This document shows positions 11,750 to 22,489 of a DNA stretch of 64,000 bases, in pieces. The stretch's first letter is position 1, and every line of letters starts with the position of its first letter. A program made the translations under genes and the position numbers. The DNA comes from Dactylorhiza incarnata (lineage: Eukaryota > Streptophyta > Magnoliopsida > Asparagales > Orchidaceae), in contig JAWHQI010000507.1 of the NCBI GenBank assembly GCA_033032865.1, forward strand, positions 806,001 through 870,000, given 5' to 3'. The notes beneath the pieces were generated by a model. It had not been told where the DNA came from. It saw only the letters and a list, made by a program, of their open reading frames with translations, and did not search any database.

Positions 11750-12713
11750 TGGGAGCCTTGTGGATTGTATGTTTGTTGTTGTTTATTCATTTGATGAATT
11801 GTGATATGTACTGTGTTTTTCATTTTACATTTATGGCTAGTTCTTATTGTTATGTCAATAGTTTATATTTGATAGATTAATTAGCATAATAAATGCCCTT
11901 AAAATGTTTGCTTCCATAGGAATTCAAGTACGTGACTTGAATGTGAGGGCCTATGTTTACTAGAAGCTTTATTCTTAAATGGTCTCTAGTCGGAGTATCA
12001 TCTTAGAAGTTGAAGGGCAATGATGGTACGTTAAGACTAGCACGTGCGTTGACTGATGACCGGTTCTCACAGGTCATGATATTGTGATATCGAGTCATCA
12101 CATGGGTACTTGTTAGTGAACAAGTTGTACTGGACAGATCCACCTTGAGACTACTTTGTGGATTGTTATATGAGCATGTCACAAGTAGGTCTCAACTGAT
12201 AATGGTGTTTGTAGTTCTTTGACCTGAAGTCACAACATTCATCAAGTGAGGAAGAACGTACTTTGATGCCATCTAAAGTCTTCCTTGAGAAAGGTTGATG
12301 ATAAGGGTGGTTATTGGGTATGTTACGATTCATTTGGGTGTTTGTGTGTGTGGACAGATATGAGATTTGTCTTCCTTTATGACATTTACATCCATGGGCC
12401 CCTTGATGGAATGAGACCGAGAAATGCATGACCATGCTGGGTTGAGCCAATATGTGATATTGAGCTTACCACTCTCTTAAGGTCTATTCTAGATCATGAA
12501 ACTAGGATTGAACAATTATGAGGGTGACACGGTCTATGCCTCTAGTTCTATCCGGATGTAAGGGACAAAGAGACCTGACAGTACTGGTACATTGGTCAAG
12601 ACAGGCTTGTTGAGTTATGAACTTTTATCGCTTGGGTAACAATGATGTATTGCTAGATGCCGCTCATTGTTTGTGAGACTTTTGTTTGATACGTTCAAGA
12701 TCAAGTGAGAGAC
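11750..12713 (+). other. 3' untranslated region of the intron-1 Copia
   Basis: About 960 bases without a credible gene between the RNase H stop and the 3' LTR. The last bases (caagtgagagac, 12702-12713) are purine-rich and abut the LTR, so they are the probable polypurine tract. Confidence 0.6.
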
Positions 12714-13921
12714 TGTTGGTGTTTCCAAGGTGATCTGGAAGTGATCAAGCATCTAGTCTCACTGCCAACGCGATATAAGCCTATGAGGTTACACACAAGA
12801 GTGTTTAGAGAAGTTGGAGGAAGAATTGTGTTGGCCTTACTCATATTGGATATGAGTGAAGGACCAATCCTACGACTTATTGGAGTTGGGTCGAGTCAAC
12901 TGAATGCTCCACAGGTATTGTAAATACTGTATGGAGCGTGTTGGCAAGTCTTCGAGACGAGTCGTCGAGAATGTCTTCGTCGAGAATTTCTCGACGACTC
13001 TTTCCTCAGTTCATCGAATGTATGAATCCATGTTGGCTCGACGAATCCATGTTGACTCGACGAATTAAAAGTTGATTCGACGAATCCATGATTGACTCGA
13101 CGAATCCGACAAACTCATGTACTCGACGAATTGACTTGTACTCGAGGAGAAGTGAAAGGTCCACTCGACGAATTGAATTATACTCGACGAATTTCTTCAG
13201 TGAAAGGTTCACTCGACGAATTCTGTTTTTACTAGACGAATTCAATTTGTTACTCGACGAATTCAATTTGTTACTCGACGAATTCAATTTGTTACTCGAC
13301 GAATTCAATTTGTTACTCGACGAATTTCTTTAGTGAAAGGTTCACTCGACGAATTCTGTTTTACTCCAATATATGTCGTGGGTGTGCGGATAACATATCT
13401 TTCGCCTGAGTATAAATAGAATACGATTCTACGACCTAAATAGGCGATCCCCTTTTGCGAATCCAGAGTGCGACGGAAGAGTTCCGAAGTGCGACAGAAG
13501 ATTTCCGCGATTCCGACGGAAGAGTTCCAATCGGCTGTTCCCGCACCCCGACGTCGCTGCCGCCTCTCCCTGTCGTCGGACCTAGCAGTTCATGGGAGAC
13601 GTAGAAGACTCTTCTTCTCTGACCTAGTTCTTTGCGACAAGAAGCTAGGGTTCTCCTTCGCTCGTGTGGACTCCCGTAGAGTCGCCGATCCATTTCTGCG
13701 CTTGGGACTCAACGACTGTTCTCCGGATTTCAGTTGTGGAGCACCTCGGTTGAGTATTGACTCAATCCCCTTCAGGTATTGCAATGTGTTGCTTTCCTTA
13801 TTTCTTGATTCATGAAATCGCAAGATCTGTAACTCTTTTGGGTTGTTCTTGTTTTTGTTTCTTTCGCTGCGCATATTTGATATGCTATTATCATCTTGAA
13901 TGGTATAAAGAAAACCCAACA
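12714..13921 (+). mobile_element. 3' LTR of the intron-1 Copia (1208 bp)
   Basis: Canonical ends TGTTGG...CCAACA. A homologous copy at 36682-37669 shares the start (tgttggtgtttccaagg), the middle and the end (gaaaacccaaca), which fixes both borders. The internal part holds the TCGACGAAT tandem array. It is longer than the 988-bp solo copy mainly because of that array. A TATA-like tataaataga at 13412 lies just after the array. No target duplication can be tested because the 5' end of the element is lost. Confidence 0.88.
13030..13365 (+). repeat. ACTCGACGAAT array within the Copia LTR
   Basis: The core actcgacgaat recurs about 14 times at irregular spacing. Four adjacent copies form a near-perfect 21-bp tandem (gacgaattcaatttgttact core) at about 13235-13322. 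The long leucine/glutamate-looking open frame at 13088-13333 is only the translation of this repeat and is not a gene. Confidence 0.85.
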
Positions 13922-15155
13922 CTTGGACCCAATGGGCTCCTTGGTTAGTGGGAGGAGTCCAAGTCTCGGTAGTGACATGAGGACGAGGGGGATCTGAGAC
14001 CCTAAAGGTGGGTGTAGTGGTGGTGGTGCTCGGAGTAGGTCTATCAGTAGACCTAAGCCCGGTTGACTTCTTCAGTAGTGAGGACTCTACCCTACGGACT
14101 CTACTGGACACTTCACCCAAATCTCTAAAGTCGTGTAGCTATAGTTGGTCCCTGATAGCATAACAGAGCCCGTTCAGATAGCAGGACACAATCATATTAT
14201 CTTCCTCACAAAGATTTAACTTAGACTACAACACTAAGAACTCATGGTTGTACTCGTCCCACCAGGCGTGCCATATTAAACCACCACACTCATTTTCCAT
14301 TTCAAAACCCGGGTCAAGGATTGGATAAGCGGGGCCTATTATATGCACGAGTGGACTGTCTGGGTAGGCGGTTGTGAGACTAATCTTGGCATGCCTTTTT
14401 TGGTTCATGCTGGACCGTCCAACATGCCCTCTCAGCGCGAACCTCCCTCTGATACCATGTTAAACCGCCGCATTCATTTTTCATTTCAAAACCCGGGTCA
14501 AGGATTGGATAGGCGGAGCCTATTATAAGCACGAGTGGACCGTCTGGGTAGGCGGTGTGAGACTAATCTTGACATGCCTTTTTTGGTTCATGCTGGACCG
14601 TTTATAGATAGTTCGGGGGGGTGGGGTGGGCATAACACTTTCGTATCTGAGTTTTAAATTCTACTAAGGTAGTGATAGTGGCTAGACCTAAAGTGAAACG
14701 TGTGCGCTCCAACTGGACCCACCAGACTAGTGCTGGTCCTTTAAGCTTAAGGGTAACATATTCGGCCTGTCGATTCATACACATTTGTTTCCATGCCACG
14801 AATCATTCCATGCGCTCACACCAATCCAAACTTCTCTTGGGCTCTACGTGGCCCTTAAAACCACCTACATCCAACTTAACTCCATCATCCTAACGAGGTT
14901 GGTTGCGGAGTCCAGGATCATGGTATGCAGGTTTTGCAGGTCTAGGGATGTGGTCCTCGTGTCTAGGGATTTGGTGAGGGGCTCCCCTAAGTGCATATTG
15001 GCTTCTATGTTATTGACATAAGTGCGTAGTCCGTTCGTTATGTGTCTCACATTACCCATATTGGTGTTGGGAGTCTCTACCGCCGTCATCAAATCACCAA
15101 TTCGTTCGGTCAAGTCTCCTACGCTAGTCTCTAAACGGCCAACTCGACTTTCCAT
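13922..15155 (-). pseudogene. Ty3/Gypsy gag, reverse strand, split by a TRIM-like element
   Basis: The reading starts at an ATG at 15155 (reverse) with a coiled-coil-like N terminus (SRVGRLETSVGDLTERIGDL). It continues at about 14799-14602 with YVTLKLKGPALVWWVQL and IRKCYAHPTPPNYL, the typical gag matrix/capsid stretch. After the insertion at 14274-14601 the gag resumes with EYNHEFLVL, SKLNLCEEDNMIVSCYLNGL and a Ser/Thr/Pro-rich tail up to 13922, where the Copia LTR begins. In-frame stops occur (for example after EFLVL). The rest of pol is missing. It sits antisense to the host gene in intron 1. Confidence 0.75.
14274..14601 (-). mobile_element. TRIM-like mini LTR element
   Basis: Two direct copies of about 145-150 bp (14274-14424 and 14458-14601) share ttaaacc, cccgggtcaaggattgg, gacta.tcttg.catgcc and ggttcatgctggaccgt. 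Between them lie about 33 bp that include the reverse complement of TGGTATCAGAGG (14446-14457), a tRNA-Met-type primer site directly against the second copy. This LTR-PBS-short spacer-LTR layout is that of a terminal-repeat retrotransposon in miniature. It interrupts the Gypsy gag. Ends are slightly eroded and no clear target duplication is visible. Confidence 0.7.
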
Positions 15156-15411
15156 TTTTTTCTATATAGAAAAAGTCTTAAAACAAATAAATTTTTTAAA
15201 ATTAAAAGAACTCCAAACCTTTTAGTAAAAGTTCTTTTGTTCTTTTTTTAAAAGAGGGATTTTTGATGAAACTAAGAAAAAACTTAAAAGCAAATTTTTT
15301 TAAAGGTAGATTTTGTTAAAATTGAAAACAAATTTTTTTAAAAGCAATTTTTTTTAAAAATGAGATCGTGATTCACGATAGGAGTGAAACAATTTCCATT
15401 TGATACTAAAC
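15156..15411 (-). other. Leader and possible primer site of the reverse-strand Gypsy
   Basis: AT-rich, no gene. On the reverse strand, a GTTTAGTATCAAATGG sequence near 15392-15411 follows a ...CTGCATCA end. This resembles the TGCGTCA/TGGTATCA junction of the two Gypsy derivatives in this window, so it may be a decayed primer-binding site. Confidence 0.35.
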
Positions 15412-16412
15412 TGATGCAGACTAAAGTACAAAAAAAATTTGATCATTTTTTTTAAAAGTTTGAGATCTTCTAAAGATTTGCGGCGCTAGTAAGATGTTTA
15501 TCCATAATATCATGCGACAACTAACATAGGGTTTGCATACGCTCATAGGGTGCTAACTTTCGAACGATGAGTAAACACAATTTTAACGTTCCATGAGCTT
15601 GAACAAGAGGATACTGAATTAACGACAATTATGTAGGCAAAAATTAAGGCAAACTCTCTATTTTTAAGATGTTACATATTAAGCATAAAAAAGTAAACTA
15701 ATAATATCGAGCAGTGAGACAAGATGAGGGTCATACCATCGGTCAAGTGACTGAAATGATGAGGCAACCCGTTGGTCAGAGTCGTAAAACAACAAGAGTC
15801 TGACTCTGGAGTCGCGGTGCAGCATTGCCAGGAAGCTCGGGCCTCTTCAAGGCATCACATGCGTATCCGTTCACGTCCAAAAGTCGTCAGGGTTTTGGAG
15901 CGGCGAAGGAGTGGTCGGAAATGGAAGGGATGATGGAATGGTGGCCGATCGGAGGGGGAGGTGGTCTGGACGATGGCGTGGAAGCAGGCGGGGGGGGGGG
16001 GGGGACGACCCCCTGGAAGGGGGGCCCTGGGCACTAGAGCAGTCGGCTCTGGGGTTGGACGAAGGAGGATAAGTCGCCGGTGCCCAGGCTCGCCTGAGGT
16101 GGAGACGATGGAGACCAGGTAGGTGTGGTCTGCAGTGGCGATGCATTCGAGCGCACGGGATTTCGGTTGGATAGGTCGAAACAGAGAGATTTTCTTTGTT
16201 TCGACTTTTCTTCCAGGCTGCCTTCATCAGGTGTGGGTCGGCTGGTTTTAAAGAAATATGAGATTTAATAATGGTATTGAATGAGGAGGTTTCCAAAGTG
16301 TTAAAGAGTTACAATCCGGAAATTAATGGCATAATGGGAATTGATTCAGGAGAACTCTTCCTTTGGTATTCCCTAATAATTATAATTTCCGAAATCTATA
16401 TATTTAATGATA
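15412..16412 (-). mobile_element. Possible 5' LTR of the reverse-strand Gypsy
   Basis: Inferred only from position, upstream of the gag and primer-like site. It has an AT-rich half (15412-15800) and a proline-coding GC-rich half (15820-16200) like the LTRs of the other Gypsy derivatives here. It contains a run of about 14 G starting near 15990. No second copy is present to confirm the borders. Open frames at 15825-16037 and 15871-16296 are low-complexity and not called as genes. Confidence 0.3.
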
Positions 16413-16427
16413 ATTTCAAAAATTAAA

Positions 16428-16708
16428 ATACAACAACACTCAAGCCTTTATCCCACCATAGTGAGGTCGGTTATATGGATCCATTGTCGCCATTGCGCCC
16501 TATCTTTAAGCATAGCCTCATTAATACCTAAGTACATCATATCTTTCCTTATAGTTTCATTCCAAGTCTTTTTTGGTCTACCCGTCCCCCGTTTAACATG
16601 TCTAGTGACTAAACTCTCACAACGCCTAACAGGTGCCTCTAATGGTCTCCTATGTACATGTCCGAACCATCTTAAACGAGCTTCTCGCATCTTCTCTACA
16701 ATTCTCGC
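16428..16708 (-). mobile_element. 5'-truncated LINE, 3' end of ORF2
   Basis: On the reverse strand this encodes the C-terminal tail of a plant non-LTR reverse transcriptase: [29 protein letters not shown]-like GTGRPKKTW and RAQWRQWIH. It ends in a TGTTGTTGTATTTT-like tail at the low-coordinate side. It is flanked by a perfect 15-bp duplication atttcaaaaattaaa at 16413-16427 and 16709-16723. That pattern is the signature of target-primed insertion with 5' truncation. Confidence 0.88.
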
Positions 16709-16780
16709 ATTTCAAAAATTAAAGTACTTAATAAAAATAAATCTTTTCAAAGCTTGCCCTAATTATCACCTAACATAAAT

Positions 16781-18974
16781 TGACAGACCCTTTTATTTAG
16801 GGTCTTATTGGTCGGTCACACCAATACGCTGAAAGACGTGCGCGAGTGACATGCACGAAACAAAACATACAGAGGCTAACACAGACATGCGCGAAGATGT
16901 CGTGAATACAAATAAAATAAAACACAGACATGCGCGAAGATGTGCACTACATAAATAAAGAAAATGTCGTGAATATAAATAAAATAAAGATGTAACTCAG
17001 GTTGCATTAGATACGCCGACTAGTGCCCCCGTACTAGCGCTCCTTGATTTTGAAATGATTTTTGAGGTAGACTGCGACGCCTCCATTATTGGCATATGTG
17101 CCGTTTTGAGTCTGGAAAGTTGCCCCATGACATTCATTAGCGAGAAATTGAACGAGTCAAAAACTCGATACTCCACATATAATATTGAGTTTTATGCTAT
17201 CGTTCAAGATCTCCGGCACTGGCGACATGACTTGATTCAACACGAGTTTATACTAAATACTGATCATGATGCACTTAAGTACCTGAACTCACAGAGATAA
17301 GTCCAACGACACGCCAAATGGGCTGCTTACATCCAGGATTTCACTTTTCACTTGAAACACAAACCTGGTGTTTCAAGTAGGGTCAGATGGACTTAGCCGG
17401 AGAGCGCACATCTTAGTCACATTACTACCGCCTATATTTTAACGCCCAGAAGGTGCTCTACTATTCTGATCCATACTTTAACGAGATTTGCGCCGCATGC
17501 CAGTCTAGTCGAATTGATTCCACTACATAGTATGTTTTGAGTGAAGGTTTTTTATTTAGCGGATCACGATAGTACCTGTTTTTACTGGCCCGAGATTCTA
17601 GAGGACATCATTAACCTACTAAGGAGTTACCCCACAATCCAGTTATACAAGGTGCACATGCAAAATATCGAATTATATATCACTTATCCATTCCTGAGAG
17701 ACCCTGAGACAATGTGCCCATAAATTTTGTTGTAGGTTTGCCTCTCATATAAAGGAAGGTTGATTCAATTTTTGTAGTGGTCGATAGGTTATCGAAAATG
17801 ACACTTCATACCTTGTAGTAAAATCTTTGCCGCCGCACATGTAGCTGACCTTTTTAGGGATATTGCACTAATTCTTAGAAATTTTACCTCTGATAAGGAT
17901 ACCTGTTTCATGGGCTATTTTTGGAAACTTTATGAGTTAAATTAGGAGCCAAATTGAGTTTAGGAGTGCCTATCTTCCGCCGATGAATGGGCAAAGCGAG
18001 GTAGCGAATCAAAGTTTAGTTGACGTTTTTAGATGTTTAGCAGAATTTGCACATAATAGTTCAAAAAATCGATCCACCTCCAGTTCCTTATTTGGGGTTG
18101 TTTATAATTTATCTTGTACCGCTATTGCTTGATCGTCACTCTTCCCCTTCATTTGAATGAACCTTTTTCGATGCTCTATCTTATATTGATCACTTAATAT
18201 CATTGTATAAATTTATAGCTAACTGTTTGTGAGGATCATTTGAGAAATATAAAGCTATGACCGATGCACATTGTCGAGAGTTATATTTCTCAGAATGAGA
18301 TTGTGTTCTTGCATTTTTTAGGAGAAAGTGGTTTCCCGCAGACACATCATAAACTACAACAAAGAAGGTTCGGTCTGTTTCAAGTGAAGAAGCAGCTGGG
18401 TGAAAAGTGCGTATCTCCTTGATCTAACTGCCGATTATCACACAACAGCCATTTTTATTATTGCCGTCCTCGTACCATTTTATGGCATCCCACCAACTTC
18501 ACCCCTAGCCCTCTTGACTTCGTCCCTGATGACACCCCACTCCCCTGTTTTCCACAACCTACATCTACTCTTGAGGAGATAGACTTGGTATTGGATGTAT
18601 GTGAATTTTAGACGTGCACAAGCACATATCATTTTTATCTGATATCTTGGAGAGGAAGTACTATTTCTGACAGCTCTTGGATCAGTGCCACCGAGCTCCG
18701 ACGTCTATGACTAGATCTCTCCATAACAGGGCTTTGTGAATTATTGACGGGGTAGACCTCTTTCAACCCCGGGGGAATTGATGCATCCGGCGTAGCATTA
18801 CTCTAAATCATATTTTCGTACATTTGTTTTTCTGCAATTTATTTTCAGTTGTTTGTTAATTTTGCTCTTTGTTTCAGTTGTGTCAGGTTCTGCGACCTTT
18901 GCACGCGCATTGCATTTTAGCTTCAGCGTATTGGTCCAACCAACCAATAGAACCCTAAATAAATTGGACTGTCA
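16781..18974. mobile_element. Unit with terminal inverted repeats carrying a Gypsy pol relic
   Basis: The left end (16781-16833, starting tgacag and running through tttatttagggt and accaatacgctgaa) is the inverted complement of the right end (18922-18974). About 44 of 53 positions match by eye. The 2.2 kb between holds a Gypsy RNase H-integrase relic. No convincing target duplication was found for 2, 3, 8 or 9 bp. It may be a DNA transposon that captured retroelement sequence, or two opposed fragments that happen to flank it. Confidence 0.55.
17041..18600 (+). pseudogene. Ty3/Gypsy RNase H and integrase relic
   Basis: RNase H is clear at 17052-17400, with VDCDASIIGICAVLS, SEKLNESKTRYSTYNIEFYA and HDALKYLNSQR. 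Thereafter integrase is only patchy: VVDRLSKM near 17778, a PPMNGQSE-like piece near 17980, and a GPF/Y-like C-terminal stretch FGLFQVKKQLGE near 18370 followed by DLTADYHTTAIFIIAVL. Stops and frameshifts are frequent. RT and gag are missing. It lies inside the inverted-repeat unit. Confidence 0.75.
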
Positions 18975-20684
18975 ATGAAAGTATAGATGAAATGCAAGCA
19001 ATTTAGAACTCATATAAAAGTTATGTAGTTATTTTTTATAAAATAATTAATATTTTTTATTCTAAATAATCAGAATAATTATTCAGATTCATGATCGGTT
19101 GAGAGATAAAAATATTGAATATTATTTAGAGTTCATGATTGTCTGGGAGTAATAAAACATTCAAAATTATTAATATTAATTCTGAATCTATTCATAATTA
19201 ATATTCAGTTTCAGGAATGTTAATTAGAGTTAAAATCAACTCTTAAACTCCGCCTTTTAAAACTGAAATTCATCAATCCTCTTCATGAGCCTATTAAACC
19301 TGGATAACCTTTCTGAAACAAGAATTCCTTCGTTTTCTGTTGGGACGCCATTTTCGTCTTCCCATTGTGTTGCCATCGGCATTCACGGCAGATAGTTTGA
19401 ACAGTCTCGCCGACTTAACTCGAGGCCGGTCGACGACTGACGGTCCCATCTTCGCCCTCAATCTTTGGAGTCGTACGTCAATCGTTCAGTTTGGCTACCT
19501 CTCGAGTGTAATCGACGCGTACTCACCTGAAATGCTCTCTGCTCTGGTATCAGACCGATCTCCTCTTTTCCAATTCCTTTTCCCTCTTCCTGACCACACA
19601 CAAACCCTTGGCCCTTCGTTGCCTCATAGAAGCCCCAATCCCATCTCCCCATAAAATTGAGCTCAATCACTGTTCTTCATCCCCAATATTTTCCCAAGCT
19701 CCATGCCAGTTCCCTGATTCCTTTGCTAGTCCCAGGAAGCCTACCTGATCTAAATCACTTCTTCAAACATCCTACCCAAGCCATCCCATCGGAAATCCCT
19801 AATAGAACCCGTCCCCTGTTTCAGCTAACCTAGTCCACATATATCCAACCCTCTCTCATCAAACCCTACCCGGTCCTGGGCCCTACCCACCTTTGGCAGC
19901 ACTTGAGTCGGATCATCTTTTGGAATTGTGGTCGCCTGGAAAGCTCTCTTGCGAGGTATTAAATCTCGCTCTTTTACTGTTACAATATTTTTTTTGCAAT
20001 ATTTAAGTGATCATTATTTCTTGCATATTAATTTGTGCAAGATCGTCAGTGGAGTACTAAAAAATATTGCTTAGCTTTCTTTTGCTAATCAACTAATTAA
20101 TTTTACCGAATGCTATGAGATTCGTGACAACATTTGAAATCCGTCGTGAAAATTAGCTCGCCTAAAAGAGAATTTGAAAATTAACTTTAAATCTTTAAAT
20201 CTAGCCAACATCATCCTCTCACATAACATTTTATTTATAACATCCTAAACCTAAGTATGATGAATGTCCGTAATCACCTAATTATCGCACTTAACAAAAG
20301 TTGAAAATACAGCTTGTAAAAATAAATAAAATTATTGAAAATATGAAAACAATACATTGATCGCATCTGCGGCTTTGATCGTCCAAATGACGATCCTATA
20401 ACTATTAGTAATGAGAATTGAACTCGAGCGAGCCAAGATGAGCGCTCTCTGAGTGATTGTTCTGATTTCCACCACTCCCCTGTGTTCAAACCAATCGACC
20501 ATTTTCTTGTTGAATGCTCATGTAAAGTGGAATGATTTTTGGCTGAAAGATCATTGAGGAGTACATTTATTCAATGAATTATTTTACTTCAGTTTGTTCA
20601 TTTGAAAGTTCTTACCTTTCTTGGATGATGCAATAGTTAATAATTGTATGTTTACTCTGCTTTTATTTCTTATGTTCATTATAG
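18975..20684 (+). other. Remainder of intron 1; nothing recognised
   Basis: AT-rich from 18975 to 19300, then C/T-rich to about 19960, then AT-rich up to the acceptor. The 104-codon open frame at 19340-19654 has no domain I can name and is not supported as a gene. Confidence 0.6.
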
Positions 20685-20790
20685 ACCACGGTGGGAAGGA
20701 GGTGAATATGAAGGAGATGATGGAAAGCGTTTTGATGCACTTCTTTTAGCCATGGAGTTAGGAGCAGATTTCGTTGATATTGAGCTTAAG
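20685..20790 (+). CDS. DQD/SDH: 3-dehydroquinate dehydratase/shikimate dehydrogenase, exon 2
   Basis: The exon follows an AG acceptor (20683-20684). Its first base completes the Arg codon split at the end of exon 1. It then encodes 35 residues: PRWEGGEYEGDDGKRFDALL, then an AMELGADFVDIELK end, with a phase-0 GT donor at 20791. This is the strongly conserved second block of the plant dehydroquinase domain, next to the TYRP.WEGG motif. Length and phase are consistent with exon 1. The following exon, which should carry the catalytic His and Lys, was not found in the remaining 43 kb. The gene is either continued beyond the window or broken. Confidence 0.88.
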
Positions 20791-21140
20791 GTAACTGAAA
20801 ATTTTAACAGTAATATATTAATGTACATTCGTTTGCTTTGATTTTGATCTACCTGTTTGTATTTTCTTTTGGGCTACTTCACTACATTCTTAACTAATTT
20901 TCTTTAAATTTGTAATTAGTATACATTCAACACGTTTTTGTGCTTTATCCTGCATTCACTTCAGCACTATCCCATTCTTTACGAAAAACATCATATGTAT
21001 GCAAGAAATTGATATATTTTTGTGTACTTATTCAGCACCTATGAATGCTTAGGAATGTTGAGTTTTACATTCAATAACAATATATCTCAGAGTCATGCTC
21101 TAAATGTTTTCATTACTTGTTTAGTTGGTTAGGAAACCGA
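20791..21140 (+). other. Start of intron 2; nothing recognised
   Basis: AT-rich sequence after the GT donor, with no coding signal or repeat. It ends where the first pol-less Gypsy derivative begins. Confidence 0.6.
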
Positions 21141-22426
21141 TGGAGATCAATCACGCCACATTTGAGCAACTTACGAGATCGATGATTTTTGGATCGTTGG
21201 ATTAGAGGTCGGAGACCGTCATCGCGTTCGTCGTGATTTTTCATATGTATATGTATTTTTGTGGGACTTGTATTTTGAGATTTACATTAGATCGTGCATT
21301 TAAGACTGTCGAATGATTTAACTTAAACCCCCCTTTATTTCTCAGCCAACTAGGGAAACTAGGAGATATCGAGAGTTAGATTTTATGCAGAAGCCAGAAG
21401 AAGCCGCTAGGTCTAAGGTGCAATACACCTATTGCCGACTATAGGGGCTGCTCGCCTGCCGCCACCGCTTGCCATTGTTTCTTCAGCCTCCGACGGCCTC
21501 GCTGGAACCCAGTCCAGTCTCCGACGTCCAGTTCTGAGCCCACTGCCGTTTTCCCCATCCTCCACGACACCGACTACCACCCCTCCTGCGGCACCCAAGC
21601 CCCGGTTTTCCTCCAAATCATTTCCTAGGCGCTGCCTCTTTCTACAGAAGCTCCTGCCGCCGCCCTTTTGGCCCCCCGCTGCCTCTTACATCCTCCACAA
21701 CCCCGATTCCGCTTCCACTCCCCGCAAACTCCCCTTCTAGCGCCGTCGAGCCCTACACAACCCCGACCAGCCTCCCTCCTCCTTGTCCCAACACCATGCT
21801 GACCACCTCCACCATCGAAGCCTCCCATTCCAGCTCCTCCATACAACCACCCACCCTTACCCCATCTTGCTCGACCCCAATAGCCCCCACAACATCATTC
21901 TCCTTTCCGGGTAGTTACGACCGCCACCAGATCTTCCCATCCACCACTGACATTGATTACTTGACAAGATTTTACTTCTAACTTTTATTTCTTCGCATTG
22001 TACATTTACCTTTATTACTAGAAATTTTATGCTCTAATATAATTTGACTATTTCGCTTTCAGTAGAAGTGCATTTTTTATTCGCCTGCTATTTAATTTCA
22101 GTGCATTCTCAATTAGTTGCAATTATTATTTGCTTAAATTGCGATATTTATGATCAGTTGTGATATTAGCGCGATGCTTTAAAGTTAGTATTGTTTAATT
22201 AATGGCGCGCCTGAACAAATTGCATGATTGAGGTGCTACATTTTCATTAGGGTTTGGGTTTATTTAGTAGGCTTCTTGTTCATTGGACTGCGTTTTGATT
22301 ACGTGCTTGTGCCCGCATCCTCATTTTAGGGTTAGCCATAGATCCACTACATTTTTTGTGATTGTTAGCAATTCATATATGGTTAGGGCATTTCACATCT
22401 GCCATCTGTAGATTCATCCCGCGTCA
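21141..22426 (+). mobile_element. 5' LTR of Gypsy derivative copy 1 (1286 bp)
   Basis: Starts TGGAGATC and ends CCGCGTCA directly before the primer-binding site. It aligns along its length with 30071-31246 (shared gatttttggat, gttcgtcg.gatttttcatat, gccgccaccgcttgcca and others), though with many differences. The GC-rich, proline-coding half at 21430-21960 produces long open frames on both strands that are not genes. Confidence 0.8.
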
Positions 22427-22489
22427 GTGGGTATCAGAGCCCCAGGTTCAGCTTTATTTTGATACACTGTAGAATCTATAGGTTCATTG

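Larger units (their letters stand above)
8804..20684 (+). other. Intron 1 of DQD/SDH (11.9 kb, full of transposons)
   Basis: Bounded by a GT donor (8804) and an AG acceptor (20683-20684) that join exons 1 and 2 in phase. It contains the Gypsy-Copia chimera with a Copia 3' LTR in the same orientation as the gene, a reverse-strand Gypsy gag with a TRIM-like insertion, a LINE tail, and a unit with terminal inverted repeats. Most of its length is therefore transposon DNA. The forward-strand LTR may offer an unwanted polyadenylation site inside the gene; that is inference. Confidence 0.75.

Noticed and set aside
13088..13333. 81-codon frame repeating LLDEFNL
   Set aside because: It is only the translation of the 21-bp tandem repeat in a Copia LTR.
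16781..18974. Inverted ends as a hAT or Mutator element
   Set aside because: Tested flanks for 8-bp (acataaat/atgaaagt) and 9-bp duplications; neither matches, so no superfamily was assigned.
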